Virus record (IMG/VR): IMGVR_UViG_3300032293_001960
Location: 1 to 59,981 of that record
Source of the DNA: a virus
Reading direction: 5' to 3' (one strand)
Length of the DNA: 59,981 nt
Positions 24,800 through 31,003 of the stretch are shown here, one piece after another. Position 1 is the first letter of the stretch; every line of letters begins with the position of its first letter. Made by a program: the position numbers and the translations under genes. The notes beneath the pieces are model-generated. The model ran no database searches. It was not told the DNA's origin and saw nothing but the letters and a program-made list of their open reading frames with translations.

Positions 24800-25542
24800 A
24801 CCCAAAGCTCCTCGACCTACTAAATCGCTATGGCGTAGTAGGTAAGGCAGCCAAGCTGTATCTACAGCGTTATGTCAAGCGTATAAACGTATGGCTCAAA
24901 ACCTATTTTATACCCGCAACAGTCACCGAAGCTGAAGAGCAGTACTTCAAAGAAGCACCGGTACCTCCTCCACCTGACCCGATTCTTATTGAGCATCCAA
25001 TTGACCCAACAACTCAGACTGGCGCCAGTGCTGCATTAGGCGGGTCCTTATCCATCCACGCCCCTTGGTCTATGCAACCCGCGATTGATTTGATCACCGA
25101 GTTCGAGGGCTTTTCCTCCAAGGCCTACCCCGACCCCTTGTCTGGTGGCGAGCCCTGGACGATCGGCTACGGCTCCACCTATGTCAATGGCAAAAAGGTC
25201 CGCCGTGGGGATGTCATCACCAAGGAGCAGGCCATGGCGGAGGTGAGACGCGAGCTTGCCAAGATAGAGGCGAGGCTATCAAAACGCATCCCGTATTGGG
25301 CTGAGATGACATCCGGCCAGCGTGGTGCGCTGCTGTCGTTCGCCTGGAATCTCGGCGCGAATTTCTACGGCAGCGAGGGTTTTTACAGCCTCACCCGAGC
25401 GCTGCAAACCAAGGCCTGGAGCACTGTGCCTGCTCTTCTGGAGCGTTACCGCAATCCAGGCAGCGCAGTGGAGGTCGGCCTACGGAGGCGGCGCATTGCA
25501 GAGGGCCGCTTGTGGCAGCGTCCAGCAACCAGGGTTGGATAG
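24650..25542 (+). CDS. Predicted -1 frameshift fusion: membrane anchor - linker - GH24 lysozyme
   Basis: If ribosomes slip -1 at 24787-24793, the product is about 297 residues: 48 from the membrane ORF, then ELDPKLLDLLNRYGVVGKAA, a basic helix, a Pro-rich linker (EAPVPPPPDP), and the lysozyme. The linker region 24794-25071 has 93 codons in the lysozyme frame with no stop and no ATG, GTG or TTG start, so it is hard to explain otherwise. An indel in the A8 run is the main alternative. A membrane-anchored endolysin would resemble signal-anchor-release enzymes. Confidence 0.55.
24787..24842 (+). promoter_or_regulatory. -1 frameshift site: slippery heptamer and downstream hairpin
   Basis: The heptamer A_AAA_AAG (24787-24793) is the most slip-prone in bacteria and is correctly phased. 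A hairpin CCTACT/AGTAGG with an inner CGC/GCG stem lies at 24816-24842. It is 22 bases downstream, farther than the usual 5-9, so its role is uncertain. Confidence 0.55.
25072..25542 (+). CDS. Endolysin: T4-type lysozyme (GH24)
   Basis: From MQPAIDLITEFEGF there are 156 residues. The catalytic glutamate is in TEFEGF, followed by TIGYGST (the Gly-Tyr-Gly-x-Thr motif with its conserved Thr), and QRGALLSFAWNLG and GLRRRRIAEGRLW, as in P22/lambdoid-type GH24 lysozymes. It hydrolyses peptidoglycan at lysis. As a stand-alone product from 25072 it lacks a signal. The same frame is open upstream to 24787, which supports expression as a fusion (see separate entry). Confidence 0.9.
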   Translation: MQPAIDLITEFEGFSSKAYPDPLSGGEPWTIGYGSTYVNGKKVRRGDVITKEQAMAEVRRELAKIEARLSKRIPYWAEMTSGQRGALLSFAWNLGANFYGSEGFYSLTRALQTKAWSTVPALLERYRNPGSAVEVGLRRRRIAEGRLWQRPATRVG

Positions 25543-25543
25543 G

Positions 25544-25572
25544 TTGACAAGTCAACCCAGCCCCGTTACCTT
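25544..25572 (+). promoter_or_regulatory. Sigma-70-type promoter candidate
   Basis: TTGACA (25544-25549), a 17-base spacer and TACCTT (25567-25572), 70 bases before the DUF932 gene. It matches the layout of the site at 13793. Confidence 0.5.
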
Positions 25573-25591
25573 GTAGGAGTCCCCCACCCCT

Positions 25592-25617
25592 GGGGTGCGC
25601 CTGGGTCACCAACGCAC
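25592..25617 (+). promoter_or_regulatory. Shared 5' leader element, copy 1
   Basis: GGGGTGCGCCTGGGTC, three variable bases, then AACGCAC. An identical element precedes the gene at 26806 (copy at 26757-26782). Both lie 23-25 bases before the ATG. A short GC-rich hairpin can form, so it may be a translational operator. Confidence 0.55.
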
Positions 25618-25623
25618 AGTCCT

Positions 25624-25635
25624 CTCATCTACTAC
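25624..25635 (+). promoter_or_regulatory. CTCATCTACTAC leader motif
   Basis: CTCATCTACTAC ends seven bases before the DUF932 ATG. It is repeated at 27311-27322, as TTCATCTACTAC at 27608-27619 and as CTCATCTATTAC at 22903-22914, always shortly before a start codon. It may aid translation initiation where no Shine-Dalgarno is present. Confidence 0.4.
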
Positions 25636-25642
25636 CACCTTC

Positions 25643-26743
25643 ATGCATACAACCTTTCTTCGTCCCGGTAGCTACAACACCGTGACGCAGGCCGCCATCG
25701 CCCCTGGCAATGACGTAATGGTTTACGGCCGCTACCGCGAACGCGGCTACCACGTCGAGCCCCTCACCTCCCGCGCTGGTGGTGTCATCACCCCCGAAAA
25801 CGCTTCCGCTTCTGAAGCCTTTGCCCTGGCGGGCCTGAACTGGACGGCGGAGAAGTCCCCGGTGCTATACAGCCCTGACGGCTGGAAGGTTGCTATCTCC
25901 CCCGACCACTGCTCCATTGTCCGTTCCGATACGGGCGGTCTACTCGGTATCCACGGCGCCGGCCACACACCGCTCCAGCACAGCGCCATTATCACTGTCC
26001 TCGATTATATCCGCGAGGACATCCAGATCGAATCGGTGCTGAACATTCGCGAAGGCCGCAAGGTCTTGGTTTCTGCTGCCCTCAAGCTGCAGGACGAGGT
26101 GGTCCCCGGCGACCGCATCCGCCGCTACATCCACATTTTCAACTCCCACGACGGCTCCAGCGCCTTCGGCGTGATGTTCTCTGACAGGCGCCTCCGCTGC
26201 GCCAATGAGATCAACTTCATCACCGGCCGCGCCTTCCACAACGCCGTCGCTGAGGGCACCGGCCCCCGAGCCCGCCACACCGTCAACGTCGAGCAGTTCG
26301 CCCGTTCCCTGCCGGATCTGATCAACCTCCAGCAGAAAAGCTTCCACCAGCGAATTTGGGCAATGCAGGACATGGCTGCCACACCCTGCACCATCGAGGT
26401 GGCCCGCCGCATCTTGGAGCAGACCTATGCCGATCGGCTCGCTACTCCCGTGAAGGAGCGCAACGGCGATACCCGTGCCCGCCATCTCGGCGACATCCGC
26501 GACTTCGACACGATCATGAGCCACTACCAGGGGGAGACCGGCTACGGCATCAACGACGACGCCCGTCCGATCGGCGGCACGGTCTACGGCCTGTACAACG
26601 CCATCACCCAGTTCCACACGCACGATGCTGGCCGCAGAACCGACGCCACCGAGCACGCCCGCGCCCGCCTGGAGTCCCTTTGGGGCGGTCCCAGCGCCAC
26701 CCGCGTAGAGAAGGCCTACCAGGCCTGCCTCGCCGCCTGCTGA
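25643..26743 (+). CDS. DUF932 phage/plasmid-like protein
   Basis: A 366-residue protein from MHTTFLRPGSYNTV. The order ALAGLNWTAEKSPVLY, PDHCSIVRSDTGGLLGIHG, FNSHDGSSAFGVMFSDRRLRCANEI and GTVYGLYNAITQFHTHDAGR is the DUF932 (TIGR03299) pattern. The family is common on phages and plasmids; its biochemical function is not settled. It is GC-rich with strong codon bias, suggesting high expression. A promoter candidate, shared leader and CTCATCTACTAC motif lie upstream. Confidence 0.85.
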   Translation: MHTTFLRPGSYNTVTQAAIAPGNDVMVYGRYRERGYHVEPLTSRAGGVITPENASASEAFALAGLNWTAEKSPVLYSPDGWKVAISPDHCSIVRSDTGGLLGIHGAGHTPLQHSAIITVLDYIREDIQIESVLNIREGRKVLVSAALKLQDEVVPGDRIRRYIHIFNSHDGSSAFGVMFSDRRLRCANEINFITGRAFHNAVAEGTGPRARHTVNVEQFARSLPDLINLQQKSFHQRIWAMQDMAATPCTIEVARRILEQTYADRLATPVKERNGDTRARHLGDIRDFDTIMSHYQGETGYGINDDARPIGGTVYGLYNAITQFHTHDAGRRTDATEHARARLESLWGGPSATRVEKAYQACLAAC

Positions 26744-26756
26744 TCACCACATCCCA

Positions 26757-26782
26757 GGGGTGCGCCTGGGTCCATAACGCAC
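26757..26782 (+). promoter_or_regulatory. Shared 5' leader element, copy 2
   Basis: Identical to the element at 25592-25617 in all 16 + 7 conserved bases with the same three-base spacer. It precedes the ATG at 26806. Here CCCAGG/CCTGGG can pair around the core. Confidence 0.55.
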
Positions 26783-26805
26783 TTCCCTTTTACATCCCAC
26801 ATCCC

Positions 26806-27279
26806 ATGACATCGTCTTTACACGAAAAAGACTCAATTACTGGCTTCACAATCGACCCAAAAGGTCCAGAGCAAACCTACGCGGAATGGAAGGCAGCTAG
26901 GCAAGGCACAACCCCATCCTGTACACCCGAAGTCTGCACTCCCACCGAGGGCGAAACCCTCCTGCAGGAGGCCCTGGCGGAGATGACCTCCACCGTCCGC
27001 GACGAGGCCAAGGCTGTCATCCAGGAGCGCATCCGTGAGATTCAACACCTCGAAGTCCTGCTTGCCAAGGCTAAAGCTGATCTACAGGCATTCACGCAGC
27101 GCCCCGCCGCTGAGATCGCCATGGGCGTCAGTTCCAAGGCCAAAGGCCGAAGCGTTACAGGGCATCGTCCCCGACGGTCAGTGAGCCGAGATGTTTTCCA
27201 CTTCTCAACCCAGCAAGATGGGTGGGTCGATGAGCTGCTCAAGCTGGCCTATCGCCGCATGGATGCCCGCGCTTCATAA
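26806..27279 (+). CDS. Coiled-coil hypothetical protein with chimeric 3' end
   Basis: 157 residues from MTSSLHEKDSITGF. Residues 50-95 (LLQEALAEMTSTVRDEAKAV and following) form a coiled coil. The 3' part carries DNA copied from the terminase gene: 27146-27174 equals 33378-33406 in all 29 bases, and 27192-27219 matches 33421-33448 at 26 of 28. Between them 27175-27194 equals 30994-31013 in all 20 bases. The terminase pieces are read in another frame. Function unknown. Confidence 0.55.
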   Translation: MTSSLHEKDSITGFTIDPKGPEQTYAEWKAARQGTTPSCTPEVCTPTEGETLLQEALAEMTSTVRDEAKAVIQERIREIQHLEVLLAKAKADLQAFTQRPAAEIAMGVSSKAKGRSVTGHRPRRSVSRDVFHFSTQQDGWVDELLKLAYRRMDARAS

Positions 27280-27440
27280 AGAAAAGGCCCCGGGAACCAC
27301 CCCGAGGCCGCTCATCTACTACACACAGCCGTTTTCGACCATGCTGCCTGATTATTTCACACTACCGCCGCCCCGCGCCAAACTGCCTTTACCGGGTCCC
27401 CGCACCACCGGATCCTTTTCCCTTTTTACTTCCACGACAC

Positions 27441-27623
27441 ATGGACATGGCCATGGCAGGTTTTGCTGTCTACGTGCTCCTCCAGATGGAGACAGGCGTA
27501 CCTCTGTACTCCACAACTGCTCTCCCTGAGGAGATTACAGCAGCCAACGCATCTTTAGAGGCCTACGGCAATAGCTGCCGTTTTGTTCCTAAGAGCAGTC
27601 TGTCGCATTCATCTACTACCTAA
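27441..27623 (+). CDS. Small hypothetical protein
   Basis: A 60-residue product with a hydrophobic N-terminus (MDMAMAGFAVYVLLQ). Its stop overlaps the next ATG as TAATG, supporting translation. Could be a small membrane-associated peptide. Confidence 0.45.
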   Translation: MDMAMAGFAVYVLLQMETGVPLYSTTALPEEITAANASLEAYGNSCRFVPKSSLSHSSTT

Positions 27624-27802
27624 TGTCTCCTCCTTCTTCAGACAACGGCTGGGCAGCCTTCGCCCACTTCTGCAATGAACTTGCTCCGGTGATGGGCCCC
27701 CTGCTCTCAACCGTCGCCGAGACCGCTCATGCCATCGACCGTGCCCAGCGCGGCGTTACCACCACCCAGTCCCTTCCCCAGTCCCGTACCCGGAGTTTAT
27801 GA
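27623..27802 (+). CDS. Small hypothetical protein
   Basis: 59 residues, MSPPSSDNGWAAFAHFCNEL onward, with a helical middle. It starts in TAATG with the previous gene and ends in ATGA with the next, so it is part of a coupled chain. Function unknown. Confidence 0.5.
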   Translation: MSPPSSDNGWAAFAHFCNELAPVMGPLLSTVAETAHAIDRAQRGVTTTQSLPQSRTRSL

Positions 27803-28044
27803 CCGATGCCGAATTTCTCGAACACGTTCGCAGCATCTGCCCCACCAAGGCCTGCTACAGCACCTCCGCCGAAGCCAAAGCGATGATGCGTAGGCGTCAG
27901 TTCTCCGGCAGGCCCTACGCCTGCCCCTGGTGCGACTTTTGGCACATCACGACTCTTGACCGAGTCCGCAGTAAAGCGTTCTCTCGTCGCCTTAAAAGTA
28001 TCCGCTCTTTGGAGTTTGAAGATTCATGCGCTATTCCGTCTTGA
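27799..28044 (+). CDS. Small Cys/His-containing protein
   Basis: 81 residues. CPTKACYSTSAEAKAMMRRR and YACPWCDFWHIT give a CxxC...H arrangement, so a zinc-binding ribbon is likely. Similar small phage proteins bearing PYxCPxCxxWHxT are common, function unknown. Confidence 0.6.
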   Translation: MTDAEFLEHVRSICPTKACYSTSAEAKAMMRRRQFSGRPYACPWCDFWHITTLDRVRSKAFSRRLKSIRSLEFEDSCAIPS

Positions 28045-28208
28045 TCTTTTGCCTATCGTTGTTGACTGGTTGTGCTTCTAGTTATCGCTCATTTCCGCAA
28101 ACCGAAGCACGACAGTTTTACTATTCTATTGCAGAGTCTCATTCGTGCACAGACCCTGTAATGCCTAGTCTAGTATCAGTTCCACCATTTAGTTATTATG
28201 CGAAATAG
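28026..28208 (+). CDS. Small lipoprotein
   Basis: A 60-residue protein with signal peptide and lipobox LSLLTGC (Cys about 16), then a short periplasmic region. It overlaps the previous gene by 19 bases. An outer-membrane spanin-like role in lysis is possible given the endolysin 2.5 kb upstream, but this is a guess. Confidence 0.6.
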   Translation: MRYSVLIFCLSLLTGCASSYRSFPQTEARQFYYSIAESHSCTDPVMPSLVSVPPFSYYAK

Positions 28209-28455
28209 CAACAGCAGCTTGATAAGCACTCTTATCAGTATAAGAAACCCATGGCGTTTCAGTCCTGGTGACACGGCTTATGTTCGTGGTTGGTCTCAGG
28301 ACTATCCAGTAACGATCGAGGCCCCAGCAGAGTTCGGCGAAGGCTTACGCCGCGTCACGGTCCCGCACTACCACTGCCGTGACCACCTGGGCGGCACCTG
28401 GCTGCTGAGCCAGCTGCATCTGTCCAGATCACCAATTTCGGAGCGCAAGCGATGA
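28198..28455 (+). CDS. Hypothetical protein with SH3-like segment
   Basis: 85 residues; WRFSPGDTAYVRGWSQDYPVTIEAP looks like a small SH3/KOW-like barrel. It overlaps the next gene as ATGA. Function unknown. Confidence 0.5.
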   Translation: MRNSNSSLISTLISIRNPWRFSPGDTAYVRGWSQDYPVTIEAPAEFGEGLRRVTVPHYHCRDHLGGTWLLSQLHLSRSPISERKR

Positions 28456-29168
28456 CAGCTAACCGGCCACTGCGCGGCGGCTCGTGGATCCACCTCCCGC
28501 ACGACTGCCGCGCCGCCTTCCGGCTCAGCGGCTACCCGGACAGCACCGGCTCCAACCTCGGCCTGCGTCCCTGCTGTATCCTTCCCCTCCCCCATTCATC
28601 TCTCAATCCCTCAGAAACCATGACGACCTCCAATCACACTATTTCCGCCTCTGCTCTCAACCTGCCCATGGTGTCCATCGCCCCAGGGCGCTTCATGATG
28701 GGATCCAATTCACCGTCGGCTTTCTCTGATGAGAAGCCGGTCCATGAGGTGATTATCGACAAGGGCTTCGAGATGGCGGAGACTCCGACCACCCAAGCCC
28801 AGTGGCGATGGGTCGCCGAGAACCTGCCCAAGGTCGAGCGCGATCTCGATCCTGATCCTTCGCGCTTCAAGGGCGACAGCCGCCCGGTCGAGCGCATCTC
28901 CTGGTATGACGCCATGGAATTCTGTGCCCGCCTCAGCCGGGCTACAGGCAAGACATACACCCTTCCCACCGAGGAACAGTGGGAGTACGCCTGCCGCGCA
29001 GGCACCACCACTGAATTCGCTTTCGGGGACACCCTCGATGAGTCCCAGGCACGCTTCAACGCAGACTCCACCTGCGATGTCAAGCAGTACAAAGCCAACG
29101 CCTGGGGCCTCTACGACATGCACGGGCAGGTCTTCGAGTGGTGCCTTAACGAGTACCAACCCTACTGA
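28452..29168 (+). CDS. FGE-sulfatase (SUMF1/PvdO-like) protein with RGGSW cassette placed in front and C-terminus missing
   Basis: The frame starts with an RGGSW cassette (LRGGSWIHLPHDCRAAFR, residues 7-36), then a linker, then an FGE-like domain from about residue 57: LPMVSIAPGRFMMGS, DEKPVHEVIIDKGFEM, RISWYDAMEFCARLS, YTLPTEEQWEYACRAG and GLYDMHGQVFEWCLNEYQP. A normal family member would continue into RVLRGGSW...GFRVV, but here a stop falls just before it. An internal ATG at 28620 could yield the FGE part alone. The catalytic cysteines of true FGE are in the missing part. It overlaps the upstream gene as ATGA. Confidence 0.75.
   Translation: MTANRPLRGGSWIHLPHDCRAAFRLSGYPDSTGSNLGLRPCCILPLPHSSLNPSETMTTSNHTISASALNLPMVSIAPGRFMMGSNSPSAFSDEKPVHEVIIDKGFEMAETPTTQAQWRWVAENLPKVERDLDPDPSRFKGDSRPVERISWYDAMEFCARLSRATGKTYTLPTEEQWEYACRAGTTTEFAFGDTLDESQARFNADSTCDVKQYKANAWGLYDMHGQVFEWCLNEYQPY
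28468..28577 (+). repeat. RGGSW cassette A (upstream, divergent copy)
   Basis: Encodes RGGSWIHLPHDCRAAFRLSG and on to GLRPC. It is the most diverged copy, with GLRPC in place of GFRVVC. It precedes the FGE core instead of following it. Confidence 0.7.
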
Positions 29169-29178
29169 TTCCCCTCCT

Positions 29179-29463
29179 ATGCACTCTGATCTGCGGGGCG
29201 GCTCCTGGGACAGCAACCCCGGGGACTGCCGCTCGGCCTTCCGCGACCTCAACCAGCCCGTCTATGCCAACGGCAACGTCGGCTTCCGTGTGGTGTGCCT
29301 CCCCGGGGAGGTAGCACCACCCCGGATGCTGCTGCGCGGCGGCTCTTGGGTCAACGACCCCAGGCTCTGTCGCTCGGCCTGGGGCGGCCACGCCCTGCCC
29401 GGCAATGCCAGCCTCAACTCCGGGTTTCGTGTGGTGTGCCTCCCCGGGGAGGTGACACCATGA
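29179..29463 (+). CDS. Tandem RGGSW (FGE C-terminal / C-lectin-like) cassette protein, two units
   Basis: The ORF opens 10 bases after the FGE stop in a different frame and encodes 94 residues holding two cassettes: RGGSWDSNPGDCRSAFRDLN... and RGGSWVNDPRLCRSAWGGHA..., each ending GFRVVCLPGEV. This is the C-terminal lobe of FGE-like proteins, including the CRSA and GFRVV core. The two units are separated by a shared APPRMLLRGG joint. Most differing codons are NNC, while the framework is fixed. The stop overlaps the next start as ATGA. Confidence 0.7.
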   Translation: MHSDLRGGSWDSNPGDCRSAFRDLNQPVYANGNVGFRVVCLPGEVAPPRMLLRGGSWVNDPRLCRSAWGGHALPGNASLNSGFRVVCLPGEVTP

Positions 29464-29753
29464 CAACTCGTGACACCCTTCGGCTGTTTCGCGTGCGCGG
29501 CGGCTCCTGGGACGGCTACCCCAGGTACTGCCGCTCGGCCTACAGCAACCACGCCCGGCCCGGCGATGCCAACGACGACGTCGGGTTTCGTGTGGTGTGC
29601 CTCCCCGGGGAGGTAGCACCACCCCGGATGCTGCTGCGCGGCGGCTCCTGGGACATTGGTAACTACCGGTTCTGCCGCTCGGCCTTCCGCTACCACTTCC
29701 AGCCCGACGTTGCCAACGACTTCATCGGGTTTCGTGTGGTGTGCCTCCCTGCC
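29190..29753 (+). repeat. Four RGGSW cassettes B-E with NNC variable codons
   Basis: Units begin near 29193, 29335, 29499 and 29637. They share GGCGGCTC(C/T)TGG, TGCCGCTCGGCC (one TGT) and GGGTTTCGTGTGGTGTGC-type blocks. B-C and D-E are joined by an identical segment GGGGAGGTAGCACCACCCCG. Between these blocks codons vary, with third base mostly C (GAC, GGC, GTC, TAC, AAC, TTC). Confidence 0.8.
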
Positions 29754-29804
29754 CCCGAGATCGTAGCCGCTGCTGCCCTCCGCGCCCTGGAGGACCATGG
29801 CTGA
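29460..29804 (+). CDS. Tandem RGGSW cassette protein, second pair
   Basis: 114 residues, MTTRDTLRLFRVRGGSWDGY onward, with two cassettes (RGGSWDGYPRYCRSAYSNHA..., RGGSWDIGNYRFCRSAFRYH...) followed by a helical tail (EIVAAAALRALEDHG) also seen in the gene at 29961. It starts in ATGA with the previous cassette gene. It could provide exchangeable ligand-binding lobes or be a remnant of duplicated targets. Confidence 0.65.
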   Translation: MTTRDTLRLFRVRGGSWDGYPRYCRSAYSNHARPGDANDDVGFRVVCLPGEVAPPRMLLRGGSWDIGNYRFCRSAFRYHFQPDVANDFIGFRVVCLPAPEIVAAAALRALEDHG

Positions 29805-29964
29805 CCCAGCTTCACTAGAGCAACTGAGCAGGGCCGCTGAATCAGCAGCGGAGAGATATGTCGTAACTGACGCAAGTTCGTATCAGTTGCTGAACATTAT
29901 CAGCTGTCTTGAGTCCGCGGCTGCCATATTACGGAGGAAAGCATTCAGGAGACAGTTATTATGA
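29797..29964 (+). CDS. Small hypothetical protein
   Basis: 55 residues (MADPASLEQLSRAAESAAER and on), helical. It overlaps both neighbours by 4-8 bases, so it belongs to the same coupled chain. Confidence 0.45.
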   Translation: MADPASLEQLSRAAESAAERYVVTDASSYQLLNIISCLESAAAILRRKAFRRQLL

Positions 29965-30185
29965 CTGAACAACAGCAGCATCCCAGCAGCCCGCCTCAAG
30001 AGCTGCGAGACAAATGGAGAGAAGCGCAAACGGCAGAAGAACTCATATCGCAAATAGAGAATGAGGCTCTTCGAGTGCTTGACTCGAAGATGCCTGTTAC
30101 TCGTCCTCCTTGGATTATGACAAAAGACCTTTACGACAAAGCCGCTGCTGCCTTCCGCGCCCTGGAGGCCCTTCCCGATGACTGA
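29961..30185 (+). CDS. Small helical hypothetical protein
   Basis: 74 residues beginning MTEQQQHPSSPPQELRDKWR and ending KAAAAFRALEALPDD, an ending similar to the cassette gene at 29460. Starts in ATGA with the previous gene. Function unknown. Confidence 0.55.
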   Translation: MTEQQQHPSSPPQELRDKWREAQTAEELISQIENEALRVLDSKMPVTRPPWIMTKDLYDKAAAAFRALEALPDD

Positions 30186-30227
30186 CCTACTCACCCGACT
30201 GCTGGCCCTTGCTGGGGAGGTGACACC

Positions 30228-30491
30228 GTGGTGATTTGGAAGTTTGAGTTGAAAATTACGGACATGCAGGAAGTGACGATGCCAGAGGGCGCAGAGTTGC
30301 TAAGCGTGGCGAACCAGAACGGCAACCTATGCCTTTGGGCGATGGTCGATCCGTCGAAGGAAAAGCGACATCGTTACATCGAGATCATTGGGACAGGCAA
30401 CCCGATGCCAACAGACATGGGTATTGACCGGAAGTTTATCGGCACAGCGGTTATGAATCCGTTTGTGTGGCATGTGTTTGAGCGTCGGTAA
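30228..30491 (+). CDS. DUF7352-like small phage protein
   Basis: 87 residues from GTG 30228. The pattern KFELKITDMQEVTMPEGAEL, LSVANQNGNLCLWAMVDP matches a small beta-rich phage family I know as DUF7352; function unknown. The leader repeats GGGGAGGTGACACC before the start, as in the cassette gene at 29460. A 17-codon ORF (30178-30231) couples it to the preceding gene. Confidence 0.65.
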   Translation: MVIWKFELKITDMQEVTMPEGAELLSVANQNGNLCLWAMVDPSKEKRHRYIEIIGTGNPMPTDMGIDRKFIGTAVMNPFVWHVFERR

Positions 30492-30517
30492 TCGTCCGAC
30501 GAACGGGGGTTTAACCA

Positions 30518-30835
30518 GTGAACTGGACTCATTTTTCGAAGTTATCTTTTACCAAAGAGGTCCACAATGTTGTCACAGCCTTGGACCTCACCATTCCTCC
30601 CGATGGACGGCCTCACGTCTTCCTACACAACACCGGAGACGGGCAGTTCTTCTCTGTGAAGCGGGAGGGTCCCGACAGATGGCTGATCACTACGACGCGT
30701 GGGGTGGATGTTGGCCTCAGTAGCCAGCTTGCCACTGAAGAGGTCAAGAAACAGGCCACCACTTGGTTCTTGTCCAAGGGTACACCTTCTGGCGATGCTT
30801 TACGGTACTGGCTCAATTTATGGGAGGAACCTTAA
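30518..30835 (+). CDS. Hypothetical protein
   Basis: 105 residues from GTG 30518. Beta-rich first half, then a helical GLSSQLATEEVKKQATTWFL segment. No recognised domain. Confidence 0.55.
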   Translation: MNWTHFSKLSFTKEVHNVVTALDLTIPPDGRPHVFLHNTGDGQFFSVKREGPDRWLITTTRGVDVGLSSQLATEEVKKQATTWFLSKGTPSGDALRYWLNLWEEP

Positions 30836-31003
30836 TTGCAGAATGTGGAGGAGCACAATCGCCGTCTTTTTTGTCAAGCTTGTCAGCAGCTAACCCATTT
30901 ACGAACAGTGCATAGACGCACCCGACACCTGAATGCTATGCTAGGAGGGAGCTCACGCCCCGCCACATGCTCACGGCTATTCGTGACTTCACACGGTCAG
31001 TGA
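30836..31003 (+). CDS. Possible small CxxC protein (TTG start)
   Basis: An open frame of 55 codons from TTG (or GTG 30845) with NRRLFCQACQQLTHLRTVHR. It directly follows the previous stop and overlaps the next gene by 37 bases. The motif suggests a tiny zinc-binding peptide, but the unusual start makes it uncertain. Confidence 0.3.
   Translation: MQNVEEHNRRLFCQACQQLTHLRTVHRRTRHLNAMLGGSSRPATCSRLFVTSHGQ

Noticed and set aside
25940-26656. Long minus-strand ORF opposite the DUF932 gene
   Set aside because: Result of GC-rich codon bias in the real gene; Val/Gly/Asp-rich product without motifs.
27300-27330. GGCC...GGCC hairpin after the 26806 gene as a terminator
   Set aside because: The stem has a mismatch and no T-run follows; it also overlaps a CCCCGAGNNCG copy.
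27341-27529. ORF MLPDYFTLPPPRAKLPLPGP onward
   Set aside because: Low-complexity composition and overlap with the better supported 27441 ORF. The CTCATCTACTAC motif before it is the only point in favour, so it stays undecided.
28452-29804. A complete diversity-generating retroelement in the window
   Set aside because: No reverse transcriptase motif (YxDD-type) or accessory gene and no AAC-rich template copy was found on either strand; only target-like cassettes are supported.
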